Of a stretch of DNA of 64,000 nt, positions 1-12,880 are shown one piece after another. A program made the translations under genes and the position numbers. The stretch comes from Oxalobacteraceae bacterium (GTDB taxonomy: Bacteria > Pseudomonadota > Gammaproteobacteria > Burkholderiales > Burkholderiaceae_D): contig OMID01000076.1 of NCBI GenBank assembly GCA_900299005.1, positions 1-64,000 on the forward strand, in the 5' to 3' direction. Within the stretch, counting starts at the first letter, position 1; every line of letters starts with the position of its first letter. The notes beneath the pieces were generated by a model. It did not search any database. It was not told the DNA's origin and saw only the letters and a program-made list of their open reading frames with translations.

Positions 1-57
1 CCTCCGCCCCGTGACCTCACGTCGTCCTCAACCAGAGAAACCCACGCCCTTTGCACC

Positions 58-2967
<2,910 letters not shown>

Positions 2968-2995
2968 CGCAGACGACAAACCCCAGGAGAATGTC

Positions 2996-3502
2996 ATGCA
3001 AAGCTCGCGCAGACTCTGGATTTCGGCACTAATGACGCTGCCGCTTGCCGCTTGCGGGTTTCAGCTACGCGGCTCGCGCCCTGATGCCAAACTTGACTTC
3101 AATTCTGTGCATCTGGAAGCTACCCACGGTTCGCCCATTGAGCGGGATCTCCGCTCATCGATACTTGCGCAAGGCCACACCGTGCTGGCGACAGATCGCA
3201 AATCGGCCGATGTGACACTGCGCATCCTGCAAGAGAATCAGGAAAAAAAAGTCCTGACCATCAATGCGCAGGGGCAGGTGCGCGAATACAGTCTGCTATA
3301 CCGTTTGCGCTTTGATGTACTGGACAAGGATAACGCTATCCTGCTTGAGCCAACGGAGCTTGCGCTGCAGACCTTCATGAGTTACTCCGAATCGCAGGCG
3401 CTAGCCAAAGAAACCGAAGAACGCCTGATCTACAACGACTTGCGCGCAGACGCGGTCAGTCAGGTGATGCGGCGGCTCTCGCAGCTCAAGCCAAAGCTGT
3501 AG
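2996..3502 (+). CDS. lptE: LPS-assembly lipoprotein LptE
   Basis: lipobox LPLAACGFQLRG, location between leuS and holA. Confidence 0.93.
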   Translation: MQSSRRLWISALMTLPLAACGFQLRGSRPDAKLDFNSVHLEATHGSPIERDLRSSILAQGHTVLATDRKSADVTLRILQENQEKKVLTINAQGQVREYSLLYRLRFDVLDKDNAILLEPTELALQTFMSYSESQALAKETEERLIYNDLRADAVSQVMRRLSQLKPKL

Positions 3503-3505
3503 CCG

Positions 3506-4555
3506 ATGCAATTGCGCGCCGAGGCGCTGGATGCGCATCTCACCAAATCGCTGGCGCCACTGTATGTGATCGTCAGCGATGAGCATTTGCTCGCACTTGA
3601 AGCGGCCGACCGCATACGCGCCCGCGCGCGCGGTCAGGGGTTTTCTGAACGCGACGTGCTCACGGTCGATCGTCATTTCAAATGGGATGCGCTGATCGCA
3701 TCGAGCCAGGCGATGTCCTTGTTTGGCGAGCGCAAGCTGATCGAGCTGCGTATCCCGAGCGGCAAGCCTGGCAAGGAGGGCAGCCAGGCCTTGCAGGATT
3801 ACGCAAAAGCGTGTGCGCACAGCACTGAGGCCGGTGATACGCTGACCTTGATCACACTGCCCAAGCTGGACTGGACGACACAAAAATCTGCCTGGGTCAG
3901 CGCATTACAGCAGGCGGGTGTGTACGTCGACATCCCCCTGGTCGAGCGCGCGCAGCTTGCCAACTGGATAGCACAGCGTCTGGCCGCACAGAGCCAGAGT
4001 GCAGAGAAGACCTCGCTGGAATTCATGGTCGAGCGCGTCGAAGGCAATCTGCTCGCTGCTCATCAGGAAATCCGCAAGCTCGGGCTGCTGTATCCTGAGG
4101 GTCGGTTGTCAGCGGAGCAGATCCGGGACGCTGTACTGAATGTCGCCCGCTACGATGTCTTCAAGTTGTCCGAGGCGATGCTGGCTGGCGATATCGCGCG
4201 ACTGGTACGCATGCTGGAAGGCCTCAAGGGCGAAGGTGAGGCGCTGCCCCTGGTCTTGTGGGCAGTAAGCGAAGAGATACGCCTCCTGCTGAAGCTCAAG
4301 CTCGGCGCGAGCGATGGTCGGCCGCTTCCCGTGCTGATGAAGGAATACCGAATCTGGGGCCCACGCGAGCGATGGATGCCAGCGGCGGTGGCACGGCTGC
4401 AGCTCTCAACGCTTCACACCGCGATGCATGAGGCGGCTCAGGTCGATCGAATGGTGAAAGGACTGCGCAGCAAACAATTCGCCGGTGATCCCTGGGACGC
4501 GCTACTGCGTCTGGCACTGCGAATCACGACATCTACTCAAGCCATAACGGGCTGA
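3506..4555 (+). CDS. holA: DNA polymerase III subunit delta
   Basis: HolA-like sequence ([12 protein letters not shown]...[19 protein letters not shown]) directly after lptE. Confidence 0.94.
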   Translation: MQLRAEALDAHLTKSLAPLYVIVSDEHLLALEAADRIRARARGQGFSERDVLTVDRHFKWDALIASSQAMSLFGERKLIELRIPSGKPGKEGSQALQDYAKACAHSTEAGDTLTLITLPKLDWTTQKSAWVSALQQAGVYVDIPLVERAQLANWIAQRLAAQSQSAEKTSLEFMVERVEGNLLAAHQEIRKLGLLYPEGRLSAEQIRDAVLNVARYDVFKLSEAMLAGDIARLVRMLEGLKGEGEALPLVLWAVSEEIRLLLKLKLGASDGRPLPVLMKEYRIWGPRERWMPAAVARLQLSTLHTAMHEAAQVDRMVKGLRSKQFAGDPWDALLRLALRITTSTQAITG

Positions 4556-4572
4556 ACAACAGGAACGCAAGC

Positions 4573-5841
4573 ATGATGGATATTCAAGAGTATATGATCC
4601 GCGTTGGCAAGGCTGCGCGCAAAGCCTCGCGTGCCATGGCCAAGGCAGACACTGCGGCAAAGAACCGCGCCCTAGAACTGATCGCTGCAGGCATACGTCG
4701 GGATGCGGCGCTGCTGACAGCTGCCAACCAGAAAGATCTGGAGACTGCGCGTGCCAATGGTCTGGCCGCAGCGATGATCGATCGCCTGACGCTATCGCCG
4801 AAGGCGATCGCCACAATGGCAGAGGGACTGGAGCAAATCGCCGCGCTGCCCGACCCAATCGGCGAAATCAGCAACATGAAATACCGCCCTACTGGCATTC
4901 AGGTTGGCCAGATGCGCGTACCCCTCGGTGTGATCGGCATCATCTATGAAGCGCGACCGAACGTCACTGTTGATGCCGCGGGATTGTGCATCAAGAGTGG
5001 CAATGCCACGATACTGCGCGGTGGTTCGGAAGCGATTCACTGCAATCAGGCACTCGCAACGCTGGTAAAAGAAGGTCTCTCCGGGGCGGGTTTGCCTGCC
5101 CAGGCGGTGCAGATTATCGAGACGACTGACCGCGCCGCAGTGGGTGCGCTGATCACTCTGCCGGAGTTCGTTGACGTCATTGTTCCACGCGGCGGCAAAG
5201 GCCTGATCGAGCGGCTGATGAAAGAATCCAAAGTACCGATGATCAAACACCTCGACGGTATTTGTCATGTCTACATCGACGATGCCGCCGACATTGCCAA
5301 GGCGCTGCCGGTAGCTTTCAATGCAAAATGCCATCGCTACGGCACCTGCAATACGATGGAAACCCTGCTGGTTGCGCGCAAGATCGCGCCGACCATCTTG
5401 CCGGATTTGGCGACACTGTATGCCGACAAGCAGGTCGAACTGCGTTGCGATCCCGAAGCGATGCACCTGCTCGCTGGTTACCCGCACCTGACCGCCGCCT
5501 CCGAAGAAGACTGGCGTACCGAATATCTGGATGCGATCCTCTCTGTGAAGATCGTCGAAAATGTCGATGAGGCTATTGATCATATCAATACGTATTCTTC
5601 GCAGCATACCGATTCCATTGTCACGGAAGACTACACACGCGCAATGAAATTCTTGCGTGAAGTCGATTCTGCCTCGGTCATGGTGAATGCCTCGACCCGC
5701 TTTGCCGATGGATTCGAATATGGACTTGGCGCCGAGATCGGCATTTCAAACGACAAGCTGCACGCACGCGGCCCGGTCGGTCTTGAAGGATTGACCTCAC
5801 TGAAATATCTGGTACTGGGTCACGGCGAAGTGAGGGTTTGA
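4573..5841 (+). CDS. proA: glutamate-5-semialdehyde dehydrogenase
   Basis: [29 protein letters not shown] and catalytic-Cys region [11 protein letters not shown]. Confidence 0.97.
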   Translation: MMDIQEYMIRVGKAARKASRAMAKADTAAKNRALELIAAGIRRDAALLTAANQKDLETARANGLAAAMIDRLTLSPKAIATMAEGLEQIAALPDPIGEISNMKYRPTGIQVGQMRVPLGVIGIIYEARPNVTVDAAGLCIKSGNATILRGGSEAIHCNQALATLVKEGLSGAGLPAQAVQIIETTDRAAVGALITLPEFVDVIVPRGGKGLIERLMKESKVPMIKHLDGICHVYIDDAADIAKALPVAFNAKCHRYGTCNTMETLLVARKIAPTILPDLATLYADKQVELRCDPEAMHLLAGYPHLTAASEEDWRTEYLDAILSVKIVENVDEAIDHINTYSSQHTDSIVTEDYTRAMKFLREVDSASVMVNASTRFADGFEYGLGAEIGISNDKLHARGPVGLEGLTSLKYLVLGHGEVRV

Positions 5842-5843
5842 GC

Positions 5844-6263
5844 ATGTTGTGGCTCAAGGCGCTGCATATCGTGTTTGTCGCCTCCTGGTTTGCAGGCTTG
5901 TTTTATTTGCCGCGTATCTTCGTGAATCTGGCGATGGAGGACAACGACATCGCCAAAATGCGTTTGCTTCTGATGGCAAATAAGCTCTATCGGTTCATGA
6001 CGCTGCTGATGATTCCGGCGCTCGTGCTCGGTCTGTGGCTGTGGTTCGGTTATGGTATCGGGCAGCACAGCGCCTGGATGCACCTGAAGCTGGCACTGGT
6101 ATTCCTGCTAATCGGCTACCATCACCTCTGTAAACGATTGCTCAAGCAGTTCGAGCGAGGAGACAATGCTCGCTCCCACGTCTGGTACCGCTGGTTTAAT
6201 GAGGTCCCGGTGCTGGGCATGCTGGCCGTCGTGATCCTCGTGGTGGTCAAACCGTTTCAATAA
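5844..6263 (+). CDS. CopD/HemJ family membrane protein
   Basis: ALHIVFVASWFAGLFYLPRIFV motif, four hydrophobic helices, follows proA. Confidence 0.85.
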   Translation: MLWLKALHIVFVASWFAGLFYLPRIFVNLAMEDNDIAKMRLLLMANKLYRFMTLLMIPALVLGLWLWFGYGIGQHSAWMHLKLALVFLLIGYHHLCKRLLKQFERGDNARSHVWYRWFNEVPVLGMLAVVILVVVKPFQ

Positions 6264-6331
6264 GAACCCAGCTCGTTAGGTTGATGGCAAGTCGGCAATG
6301 TCGTCCGCGATCTCATGAGATAGATTCTGAT
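6262..6331. repeat. short palindromic interspersed repeat, family B, copy 1
   Basis: imperfect terminal inverted repeats aagaacccagctcgttagg ... ctcatgagatagattct; homologous to 46689-46793. Confidence 0.65.
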
Positions 6332-6368
6332 ATAGCTGCCCCACACAAAAAACGAACAGGAGACGACG

Positions 6369-6971
6369 ATGAGCAAATCAGTTGACTACTTCATGGCGCC
6401 GCAATCACCATGGTCCTTCCTCGGTCATCAGCGTTTCGTCGCCATGGCCCGCAAGCACGGCGCAACGATACAGCTCAAACCAGCGGATATCGCTAAAGTG
6501 TTCAGTGTGTCGGGTGGCGTACCCGTGGCACAGCGTCCCCCACAGCGTCAGGCTTATCGCTTGGCCGAGCTGCAGCGCTGGAGCGATTTCCTGACTATTC
6601 CGATCAACCTTCATCCGACATTTTTCCCCGTTCCCGCCGAACCGGGAGCCAAGCTGATCATCGCTGCGCTGCACTCCGATGGGACCGACAAGGCACTGGA
6701 TCTGGCCTTTGCGCTGGGCCGCGCCGTATGGTCGGAAGAAAAGAACATCGCCGATGAAGCGACCCTCATTGCCATTGCCGACAATATTGGCCTCCATGGC
6801 AAGGCGCTATTGACTCATTCGGCCAGCGATAGCGTCGCTGCTGATTACGCGAAAAATACCGAAGACGCCCTCAAAGCGAATGTGTTCGGTGTCCCCTGGT
6901 ATCGAGTCGATGGGCAAGGCTACTGGGGGCAGGACAGGCTGGATTTTGTCGAGCGCGCGCTCGCCAGCTGA
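6369..6971 (+). CDS. 2-hydroxychromene-2-carboxylate isomerase / DsbA-like thioredoxin-fold protein
   Basis: DYFMAPQSPWSFLG N-terminus and FGVPWYRVDGQGYWGQDRLDF C-terminal motif. Confidence 0.85.
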   Translation: MSKSVDYFMAPQSPWSFLGHQRFVAMARKHGATIQLKPADIAKVFSVSGGVPVAQRPPQRQAYRLAELQRWSDFLTIPINLHPTFFPVPAEPGAKLIIAALHSDGTDKALDLAFALGRAVWSEEKNIADEATLIAIADNIGLHGKALLTHSASDSVAADYAKNTEDALKANVFGVPWYRVDGQGYWGQDRLDFVERALAS

Positions 6972-6986
6972 TATTTTTTCACCGCC

Positions 6987-7015
6987 AGGTCGATCATCTT
7001 GGGGATGATCGACCT
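6987..7015 (+). promoter_or_regulatory. perfect 12-bp stem hairpin in the leader of the RNA methyltransferase gene
   Basis: AGGTCGATCATC-TTGGG-GATGATCGACCT, ends about 20 nt before the start codon. Confidence 0.6.
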
Positions 7016-7035
7016 CCACAGATAACAGGTGCACT

Positions 7036-8223
7036 GTGCATAAACCGCTTTCGTATTTCTGCCCCTGCCCGCGTGGCCTTGAAACTGCGCTCACTGAAGA
7101 GCTACAAGAAATCGCATCGCTCAGCACCACGCTGAGGGTTCACAATCAGGTACCTGGCGGCGTTCACTGCTCTGGACACCTGAACGATGCCATGCGCATC
7201 AATCTGCATTCCCGCATCGCCTCTCGTGTACTGCTGCGTCTGGCACATGGCAGCTATGCCAACGAAAACGACATCTACGATCTTGCACTCGCATCGCCGT
7301 GGGAACAATGGTTTGGCGTCAATCACACGATCCGCGTCGATGTTACTGCTATCAAATCACCGCTGAAAAGCCTTGAATTCATCACACTGAAGATCAAGGA
7401 TGCCATCTGCGACCGCTTCCGCGACCGCGAAGGCAAGCGACCATCCGTGGATACCCGAGCGCCTGACATGAGGATATCGGGCTTTCTGGATGCGCGCGCA
7501 GTCACACTGTATCTGGATACCTCCGGCGAGCCACTGTTTAAGCGCGGCTGGCGACAGGAAACTGGTGATGCGCCCCTGCGCGAGAATCTGGCCGCCGGTC
7601 TCCTGCGAACGGCAGGATGGAAGCCGGGCATGCCGCTGCTCGATCCCATGTGCGGATCGGGTACCTTGTTGGTGGAAGCAGCGCAAATGCTGGCTGGCAT
7701 ACCGCCAGGTGCGCATCGTCATTTTGGTTTCGAGAAATTCCACGAATTTCGTTCAGCAGACTGGCAAGACATGCGCCATGCCGTGTCTGCGCCGGCTCAC
7801 CTAGTGGACGCCGGCATTTTCGGCAGCGATATCTCGGGCGACATGTTGATGATGACCAAAAACAATTTGCAACGCGCCGGAATACCTTTCGATATACCAC
7901 TTAAGCAGATTGATGCTCAGGAAATTAAACCGCCTACCGGACAGCCCGGCTTACTGATCGCAAACCCGCCGTACGGTGAACGGATTGGTGTGCGCGGCGA
8001 CCGTCAGCAGGCGCCCGATGAGTTGGCCGTAGTATTTTTCAGCACCTTTGGTAGCACCCTGAAGAACCGCTTCGCCGGCTGGACAGCTTGCCTGTTCACT
8101 GCGGATCTGAGCTTGCCACGCATGCTGCGTCTGAAAGAATCAAAAAAAACGCCGTTTTTCAACGGCGCTATTGAGTGCAGGCTATTCAGGTTTGAGATGG
8201 TGGCCGGATCGAATCGAAACTGA
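7036..8223 (+). CDS. THUMP domain class I SAM-dependent RNA methyltransferase (RlmL/YcbY N-terminal type)
   Basis: DPMCGSGTLLVEAA and LIANPPYGERIG motifs; start codon read as GTG. Confidence 0.9.
   Translation: MHKPLSYFCPCPRGLETALTEELQEIASLSTTLRVHNQVPGGVHCSGHLNDAMRINLHSRIASRVLLRLAHGSYANENDIYDLALASPWEQWFGVNHTIRVDVTAIKSPLKSLEFITLKIKDAICDRFRDREGKRPSVDTRAPDMRISGFLDARAVTLYLDTSGEPLFKRGWRQETGDAPLRENLAAGLLRTAGWKPGMPLLDPMCGSGTLLVEAAQMLAGIPPGAHRHFGFEKFHEFRSADWQDMRHAVSAPAHLVDAGIFGSDISGDMLMMTKNNLQRAGIPFDIPLKQIDAQEIKPPTGQPGLLIANPPYGERIGVRGDRQQAPDELAVVFFSTFGSTLKNRFAGWTACLFTADLSLPRMLRLKESKKTPFFNGAIECRLFRFEMVAGSNRN
8142..8167 (-). terminator. intrinsic terminator for the minus-strand gene 8240-9787, lying inside the convergent methyltransferase CDS
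   Basis: minus strand CGCCGTT-GAAA-AACGGCG-TTTTTTTT. Confidence 0.8.
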
Positions 8224-8239
8224 TAACTGAGTCAAAAAA

Positions 8240-9787
8240 TCAGTCTTCTTTTTCGATGTTCCAAAACATGGCCTTTACGTGCGGATCGTCAATACTCCAG
8301 CTGCCATCTGGGGCGACCTGCACTCTGGTTGTAATTGTCATACTGGCGCTGTCTGTCATGCGAATACTCCGGCTATTTTCCTCAATCGTAGCCGCTGTCA
8401 TTACACCTTTGCCAGTATTTTTGTCGCAGTGGCATTCATAGTCAATCACGACGTTATCATCAGCGTCTTTGCTTAAAATATAAGTTGCCTTGAAGTTGGC
8501 GCGCGGTTGAATGGACGTTCCGTCGGATAATCGCAAAATTGATTGCGTTTGACCATTTTTGTCCGTACGCCTGAATAACACATTTTTAAGAAATATAGCC
8601 AAATTTTGGGACGCAATATTACTGACTATCATTCCGATATCTTTATTCTGGTGGGAGGAAAAAAAGTCCAGGAATTCATCAATTGAAGAAATCTTGCGTA
8701 TCGATCCGTCTCTTTCTTTTATTTTGTAAACTGAATTTCTGAAATCTCTGATGAATGTTCTTTTTGTTTTGGTTGGATCTCCCGTACGCTGGCCGTTGAC
8801 ATCAGAAATATCTGCCGAATCATTAGCCCAAGGCTTCATGAATGCGCTGTCTGCTGCTTGATGATAGAAATCTGAATACTCCGTATCAGAAAAATCAATA
8901 TCTTGGTCGACCCGCAGATTTATTGATCGTATCTTGACGTCATCGGACAAAGCTTGCAGCTTTTTCTCATCAAACTTTATTTGATGTTCCGATAAAATTC
9001 CTATCATCTTTGCATTAAAGAATATGCCTTTTTTTATTTCCCCTGCACTTGTGTAGGCAGGAGTATCACACAGTTGCACATAGGCTTCGGCTATTTTATT
9101 TCTGATATCTGCCGGCACATCTTTCAGGAGTGGGCTGATTTTTTTTCGCGGAGATGGCTTTGAGGTCGGAGTTTTACTCGTACTCACGGGAGATGAAGGC
9201 GGGGTGTTGAGCTCCAGAGCTAATTTACGCGATAACTCAGATAAATCCAGTTTGATATCTGCGAATTTTCGACTGACGCGCTTTTCAAATTTTTCAACAC
9301 GGGTTTTTTGTGTGCTTGAGGATTTTTCTGCTTCCCTGCTTCTGGGGGTAATTATCGATGATTCGCTCGACAAGGATTTCTCGGTATTTCTTTGAGTGAT
9401 GTTTCTGTCTTTTACAGCATCCAAAAACTTTCCCTCTTGCCTTGGCGAGGCTGATCCATGAGCTTGAAAAACCACATCAGAAGCGTAGGTCACCTGTCTG
9501 CAATTATCAGATCGCGGTGTAGTGGGCGCTGACGCATAAACAAATACTTTCTTTTCTGTTAATGGCTTTGTACTATCCCCAGTATCGGTCTGCGTAACTG
9601 TCCTCATTAGTTGATCCGACTCTAGGCTTTTTTCCCTCACTTTCATGACCGGCGCTTTTTTCTCTGCGCTTGAGATTTGGCCTGTTTTTGCGAGTGCGGC
9701 TGATTTGGTGAGCTCGTCCCACTGCTTATCAAACTCTTCTATAGCGAACGATGCTGATTTTCTGTGACTTGCCTTTGATGTGCTCAT
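8240..9787 (-). CDS. hypothetical Ser/Thr/Lys-rich protein, candidate secreted effector
   Basis: 515 aa, AT-rich relative to neighbours, GAGGGA Shine-Dalgarno upstream, no recognisable family; TPRSD, SPRQE, TPRSR, SPRKK motifs. Confidence 0.8.
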   Translation of the reverse strand: MSTSKASHRKSASFAIEEFDKQWDELTKSAALAKTGQISSAEKKAPVMKVREKSLESDQLMRTVTQTDTGDSTKPLTEKKVFVYASAPTTPRSDNCRQVTYASDVVFQAHGSASPRQEGKFLDAVKDRNITQRNTEKSLSSESSIITPRSREAEKSSSTQKTRVEKFEKRVSRKFADIKLDLSELSRKLALELNTPPSSPVSTSKTPTSKPSPRKKISPLLKDVPADIRNKIAEAYVQLCDTPAYTSAGEIKKGIFFNAKMIGILSEHQIKFDEKKLQALSDDVKIRSINLRVDQDIDFSDTEYSDFYHQAADSAFMKPWANDSADISDVNGQRTGDPTKTKRTFIRDFRNSVYKIKERDGSIRKISSIDEFLDFFSSHQNKDIGMIVSNIASQNLAIFLKNVLFRRTDKNGQTQSILRLSDGTSIQPRANFKATYILSKDADDNVVIDYECHCDKNTGKGVMTAATIEENSRSIRMTDSASMTITTRVQVAPDGSWSIDDPHVKAMFWNIEKED

Positions 9788-9956
9788 GATATTTCCCTCA
9801 TTATTTTCGATAAAAAATGACCCTGCATCGGTGACCTCTTAGCCAGAGAACGTTCCCTCATCACACCCCTTTTTTTCAAAGTCGCGCAAGCCGTTCCCCA
9901 TGAGTCATTCAGCGATCAGTTATGCTCTGGTTTTCAGTATTTTTTCGGGAGCACTC

Positions 9957-11435
9957 ATGTCGGACCAGACCGCCTCATCCCTTCATCTTTCCGATCCAGA
10001 ACTGCTGAAAACCCACGCATGGCTGAACGGTCAATGGGTTGGTGCGGCCGACCGCTTCGCCGTCATCAATCCAGCCAACGGCAGCCCTCTCGTGGAGGTG
10101 CCCAACCAGGGCCCGAAAGAGGCCGAACTGGCCATCGCCGCTGCCGCCAGCGCTTTTTCTGGATGGGCAGCCAAGACCGGTAAAGAGCGCGCGCAGCTAA
10201 TGCTCAAATGGTTTGAGCTCATCGTTGCCAATGCCGATGATCTGGCCCGCCTAATGACTGCCGAGCAAGGCAAGCCATTCCCCGAAGCGAGGGGCGAAGT
10301 GCTGTACGGCGCGAGCTTCATTGAGTGGTTTGCCGAAGAAGCTAAACGGATTAATGGTGATGTTCTGGCTTCACCGTCTGCCGACAAACGGTTGGTCACG
10401 CTGAAACAAGCGATTGGTGTCTGCGCCGCGATCACGCCATGGAATTTTCCTATTGCCATGATTACTCGGAAAATCGCACCCGCGATGGCAGCGGGCTGCA
10501 CCATTGTGATCAAACCTGCCGAGCAAACGCCACTGTCAGCGCTCGCGCTGGCTGAACTAGCGCACCGTGCTGGTATTCCGGCGGGGGTAATCAACATCCT
10601 GACAGCGGACAGTGAGCAATCGATAGCCATCGGCAAGGTACTCTGCGCCAGCCCTGCCGTACGGCACATCTCATTTACCGGATCAACGCCGGTGGGTCGC
10701 ATTCTGATGGCGCAAAGTGCGCCATCCATCAAGAAACTTGCCCTGGAACTGGGTGGGCATGCGCCTTTCATCGTCTTTGACGATGCCGACATTGACGCTG
10801 CGATTGAAGGTGCGCTAATTTCCAAATACCGTAATGCGGGGCAAACCTGCGTCTGTGCGAACCGTTTCTATGTGCAGGACGGAATTCATGACGAATTCGT
10901 GAATAAACTCTCGTCGGGTGCGGCAAAGATCAAAGTCGGCAATGGTGTTGATCAGGGTGTCCAGCAAGGACCCCTCATTGATGAGCAGGCCGTTGCGAAA
11001 GTCAAAGACCATATCAGCGATGCGCTGAACAAAGGGGCCACACTGGAAACCGGGGGGATGGCGCATTCCCTGGGTGGCTTGTTCTTTCAACCCACGGTAT
11101 TGTCGAACGTCAGTCGTGACATGAAAATTATGCAGGAAGAGACTTTCGGACCTGTGGCGGCCGTGATGCGTTTTCATACGGAGGAGGAAGTCATCGCCAG
11201 TGCAAACGATACCGAGTTTGGCCTGGCCAGTTATTTCTACACACGTGACATGGGTCGTGTCTGGCGTGTGGCCGAGCGGCTGGAATATGGAATGGTCGGC
11301 ATCAACACTGGACTAATCTCGAACGAAGTCGGTCCGTTTGGCGGCGTCAAGCAATCCGGCCTTGGCAGAGAAGGGTCGAAGTACGGTATCGATGAATATC
11401 TCGAACTGAAATATCTCTGCCTCGGCGGTATCTGA
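9957..11435 (+). CDS. gabD: NAD(P)-dependent succinate-semialdehyde dehydrogenase
   Basis: ALDH motifs TPWNFPIAMITRK, LELGGHAPFIVFDDAD, NAGQTCVCANRFYVQ. Confidence 0.93.
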   Translation: MSDQTASSLHLSDPELLKTHAWLNGQWVGAADRFAVINPANGSPLVEVPNQGPKEAELAIAAAASAFSGWAAKTGKERAQLMLKWFELIVANADDLARLMTAEQGKPFPEARGEVLYGASFIEWFAEEAKRINGDVLASPSADKRLVTLKQAIGVCAAITPWNFPIAMITRKIAPAMAAGCTIVIKPAEQTPLSALALAELAHRAGIPAGVINILTADSEQSIAIGKVLCASPAVRHISFTGSTPVGRILMAQSAPSIKKLALELGGHAPFIVFDDADIDAAIEGALISKYRNAGQTCVCANRFYVQDGIHDEFVNKLSSGAAKIKVGNGVDQGVQQGPLIDEQAVAKVKDHISDALNKGATLETGGMAHSLGGLFFQPTVLSNVSRDMKIMQEETFGPVAAVMRFHTEEEVIASANDTEFGLASYFYTRDMGRVWRVAERLEYGMVGINTGLISNEVGPFGGVKQSGLGREGSKYGIDEYLELKYLCLGGI

Positions 11436-11443
11436 ACTAGACA

Positions 11444-12658
11444 ATGCCAGCGGAGCCTGTCGGTACCAGCGCAAGCGTATCGGCGGGTGCGCTCGCCCTG
11501 TTGCTGGCGGGGCTGGCAATGCTCGGGCCATTTTCGGTCGATACCTATCTGCCTGCGTTCCCCGCAATATGCCTCAGTCTGGAAGCCTCGCCGATGGAAG
11601 TGCAACAAACGCTGACTGCCTACATGTCCGCGTTTGCGATCATGACGCTGTGGCATGGTGCACTGTCGGATTCCTTTGGGCGACGCAACATCATCCTGAT
11701 ATCGCTCGCAGTCTATGCAGTCGCCTCCCTGGGTTGTGCTTCAGCCCACCGTATCGAATATCTATGGGCGTTCCGTGGCTTGCAGGGCTTATCTGCCGGC
11801 GCAGGGGTAGTCATCGGTCGCGCGATCGTGCGTGACTTATACGCAGGCGCCGAGGCCGAGCGGATGTTGTCACTGGTCACGATGATTTTTTCGATTTCGC
11901 CTGCAATCGCACCAATTATTGGGGGCTGGATGGTATCGATGTCGGTCTGGCGCAGTATTTTCCTGATGCTGTTCGGATTTGCCTTGGTGATGATCTGGCT
12001 CTGCTGGCGCGGGCTGCCCGAATCACTACCTGAAGAACGACGACAACCCTTTAACGCGCCTGCCCTGTGGTCCAATTATTGGCAGATTTTCAGTTCGCCC
12101 ATGTTCCAGCTCAAGGCGGCTGCGATTGCCTGCAATTTTTCAGGGTTGTTTTTGTATGTGGCCTCGGCGCCCGTACTGGTCACGCAGCATCTGGGCCTGG
12201 GTCCCACGCAGTTCGGATGGCTTTTCGTACCCGCGGTATCCGGCATATTCCTCGGTGCCTTGGCAGCCAACCGCATGGCTGGCAGAGCTGGCACCCGGGT
12301 GCAGATAATGACCGGCTTCGCTTTTCTTCTGCTGTCCACCTTGCTCAATGTCGGCTACCACCTGCTACAACCACCGGCGCTGCCCTGGACCGTCGCACCG
12401 CTATTTTTCTACACCATCGGCATGTCGATGGTAGCGCCCGGCCTCACCTTGCTGGTCTTAGATCTTTTCCCGCACATCCGGGGCACCGTCGCCTCGTGCC
12501 AGTCGTTCACCATGACGATGCTGTCGGCGCTGATCGGCGGGTTGGTCGCGCCATGGCTCTCGACTGAGGTAGTGTTTCTCGCCCTCGGGCAGCTTGCTCT
12601 GGCCTGCACCGGCTTTGTCCTGTGGCGGGTAACGTCCAGCATCCAACGACCTGACTGA
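11444..12658 (+). CDS. Bcr/CflA family MFS drug-resistance transporter
   Basis: 12-TM MFS, PFSVDTYLPAFPAI and GRRNIILISL signatures. Confidence 0.88.
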   Translation: MPAEPVGTSASVSAGALALLLAGLAMLGPFSVDTYLPAFPAICLSLEASPMEVQQTLTAYMSAFAIMTLWHGALSDSFGRRNIILISLAVYAVASLGCASAHRIEYLWAFRGLQGLSAGAGVVIGRAIVRDLYAGAEAERMLSLVTMIFSISPAIAPIIGGWMVSMSVWRSIFLMLFGFALVMIWLCWRGLPESLPEERRQPFNAPALWSNYWQIFSSPMFQLKAAAIACNFSGLFLYVASAPVLVTQHLGLGPTQFGWLFVPAVSGIFLGALAANRMAGRAGTRVQIMTGFAFLLLSTLLNVGYHLLQPPALPWTVAPLFFYTIGMSMVAPGLTLLVLDLFPHIRGTVASCQSFTMTMLSALIGGLVAPWLSTEVVFLALGQLALACTGFVLWRVTSSIQRPD

Positions 12659-12707
12659 TCATCTCGTAACCCTTGGTGACGAGCGAGCCATTACAATGCC
12701 CGACAAG

Positions 12708-12781
12708 GCGGGTGTAGTTCAATGGTAGAACGGCAGCTTCCCAAGCTGCATACGAGGGTTCGATTCCCTTCACCCGCTCCA
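12708..12781 (+). tRNA. tRNA-Gly (anticodon CCC), CCA encoded
   Basis: acceptor stem gcgggtg/cacccgc, anticodon stem-loop gcagc-ttcccaa-gctgc, T-loop ggttcgattcc, 3' tcca. Confidence 0.95.
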
Positions 12782-12880
12782 TCTCCTCGCATCAGTGGCC
12801 AGCGAACGAAGATAAGGCTGTGACATAATCCGCGCTCCGCGCCCGGCAGGGCCGATTCAGACACCCGCTGCGATTTCAGC

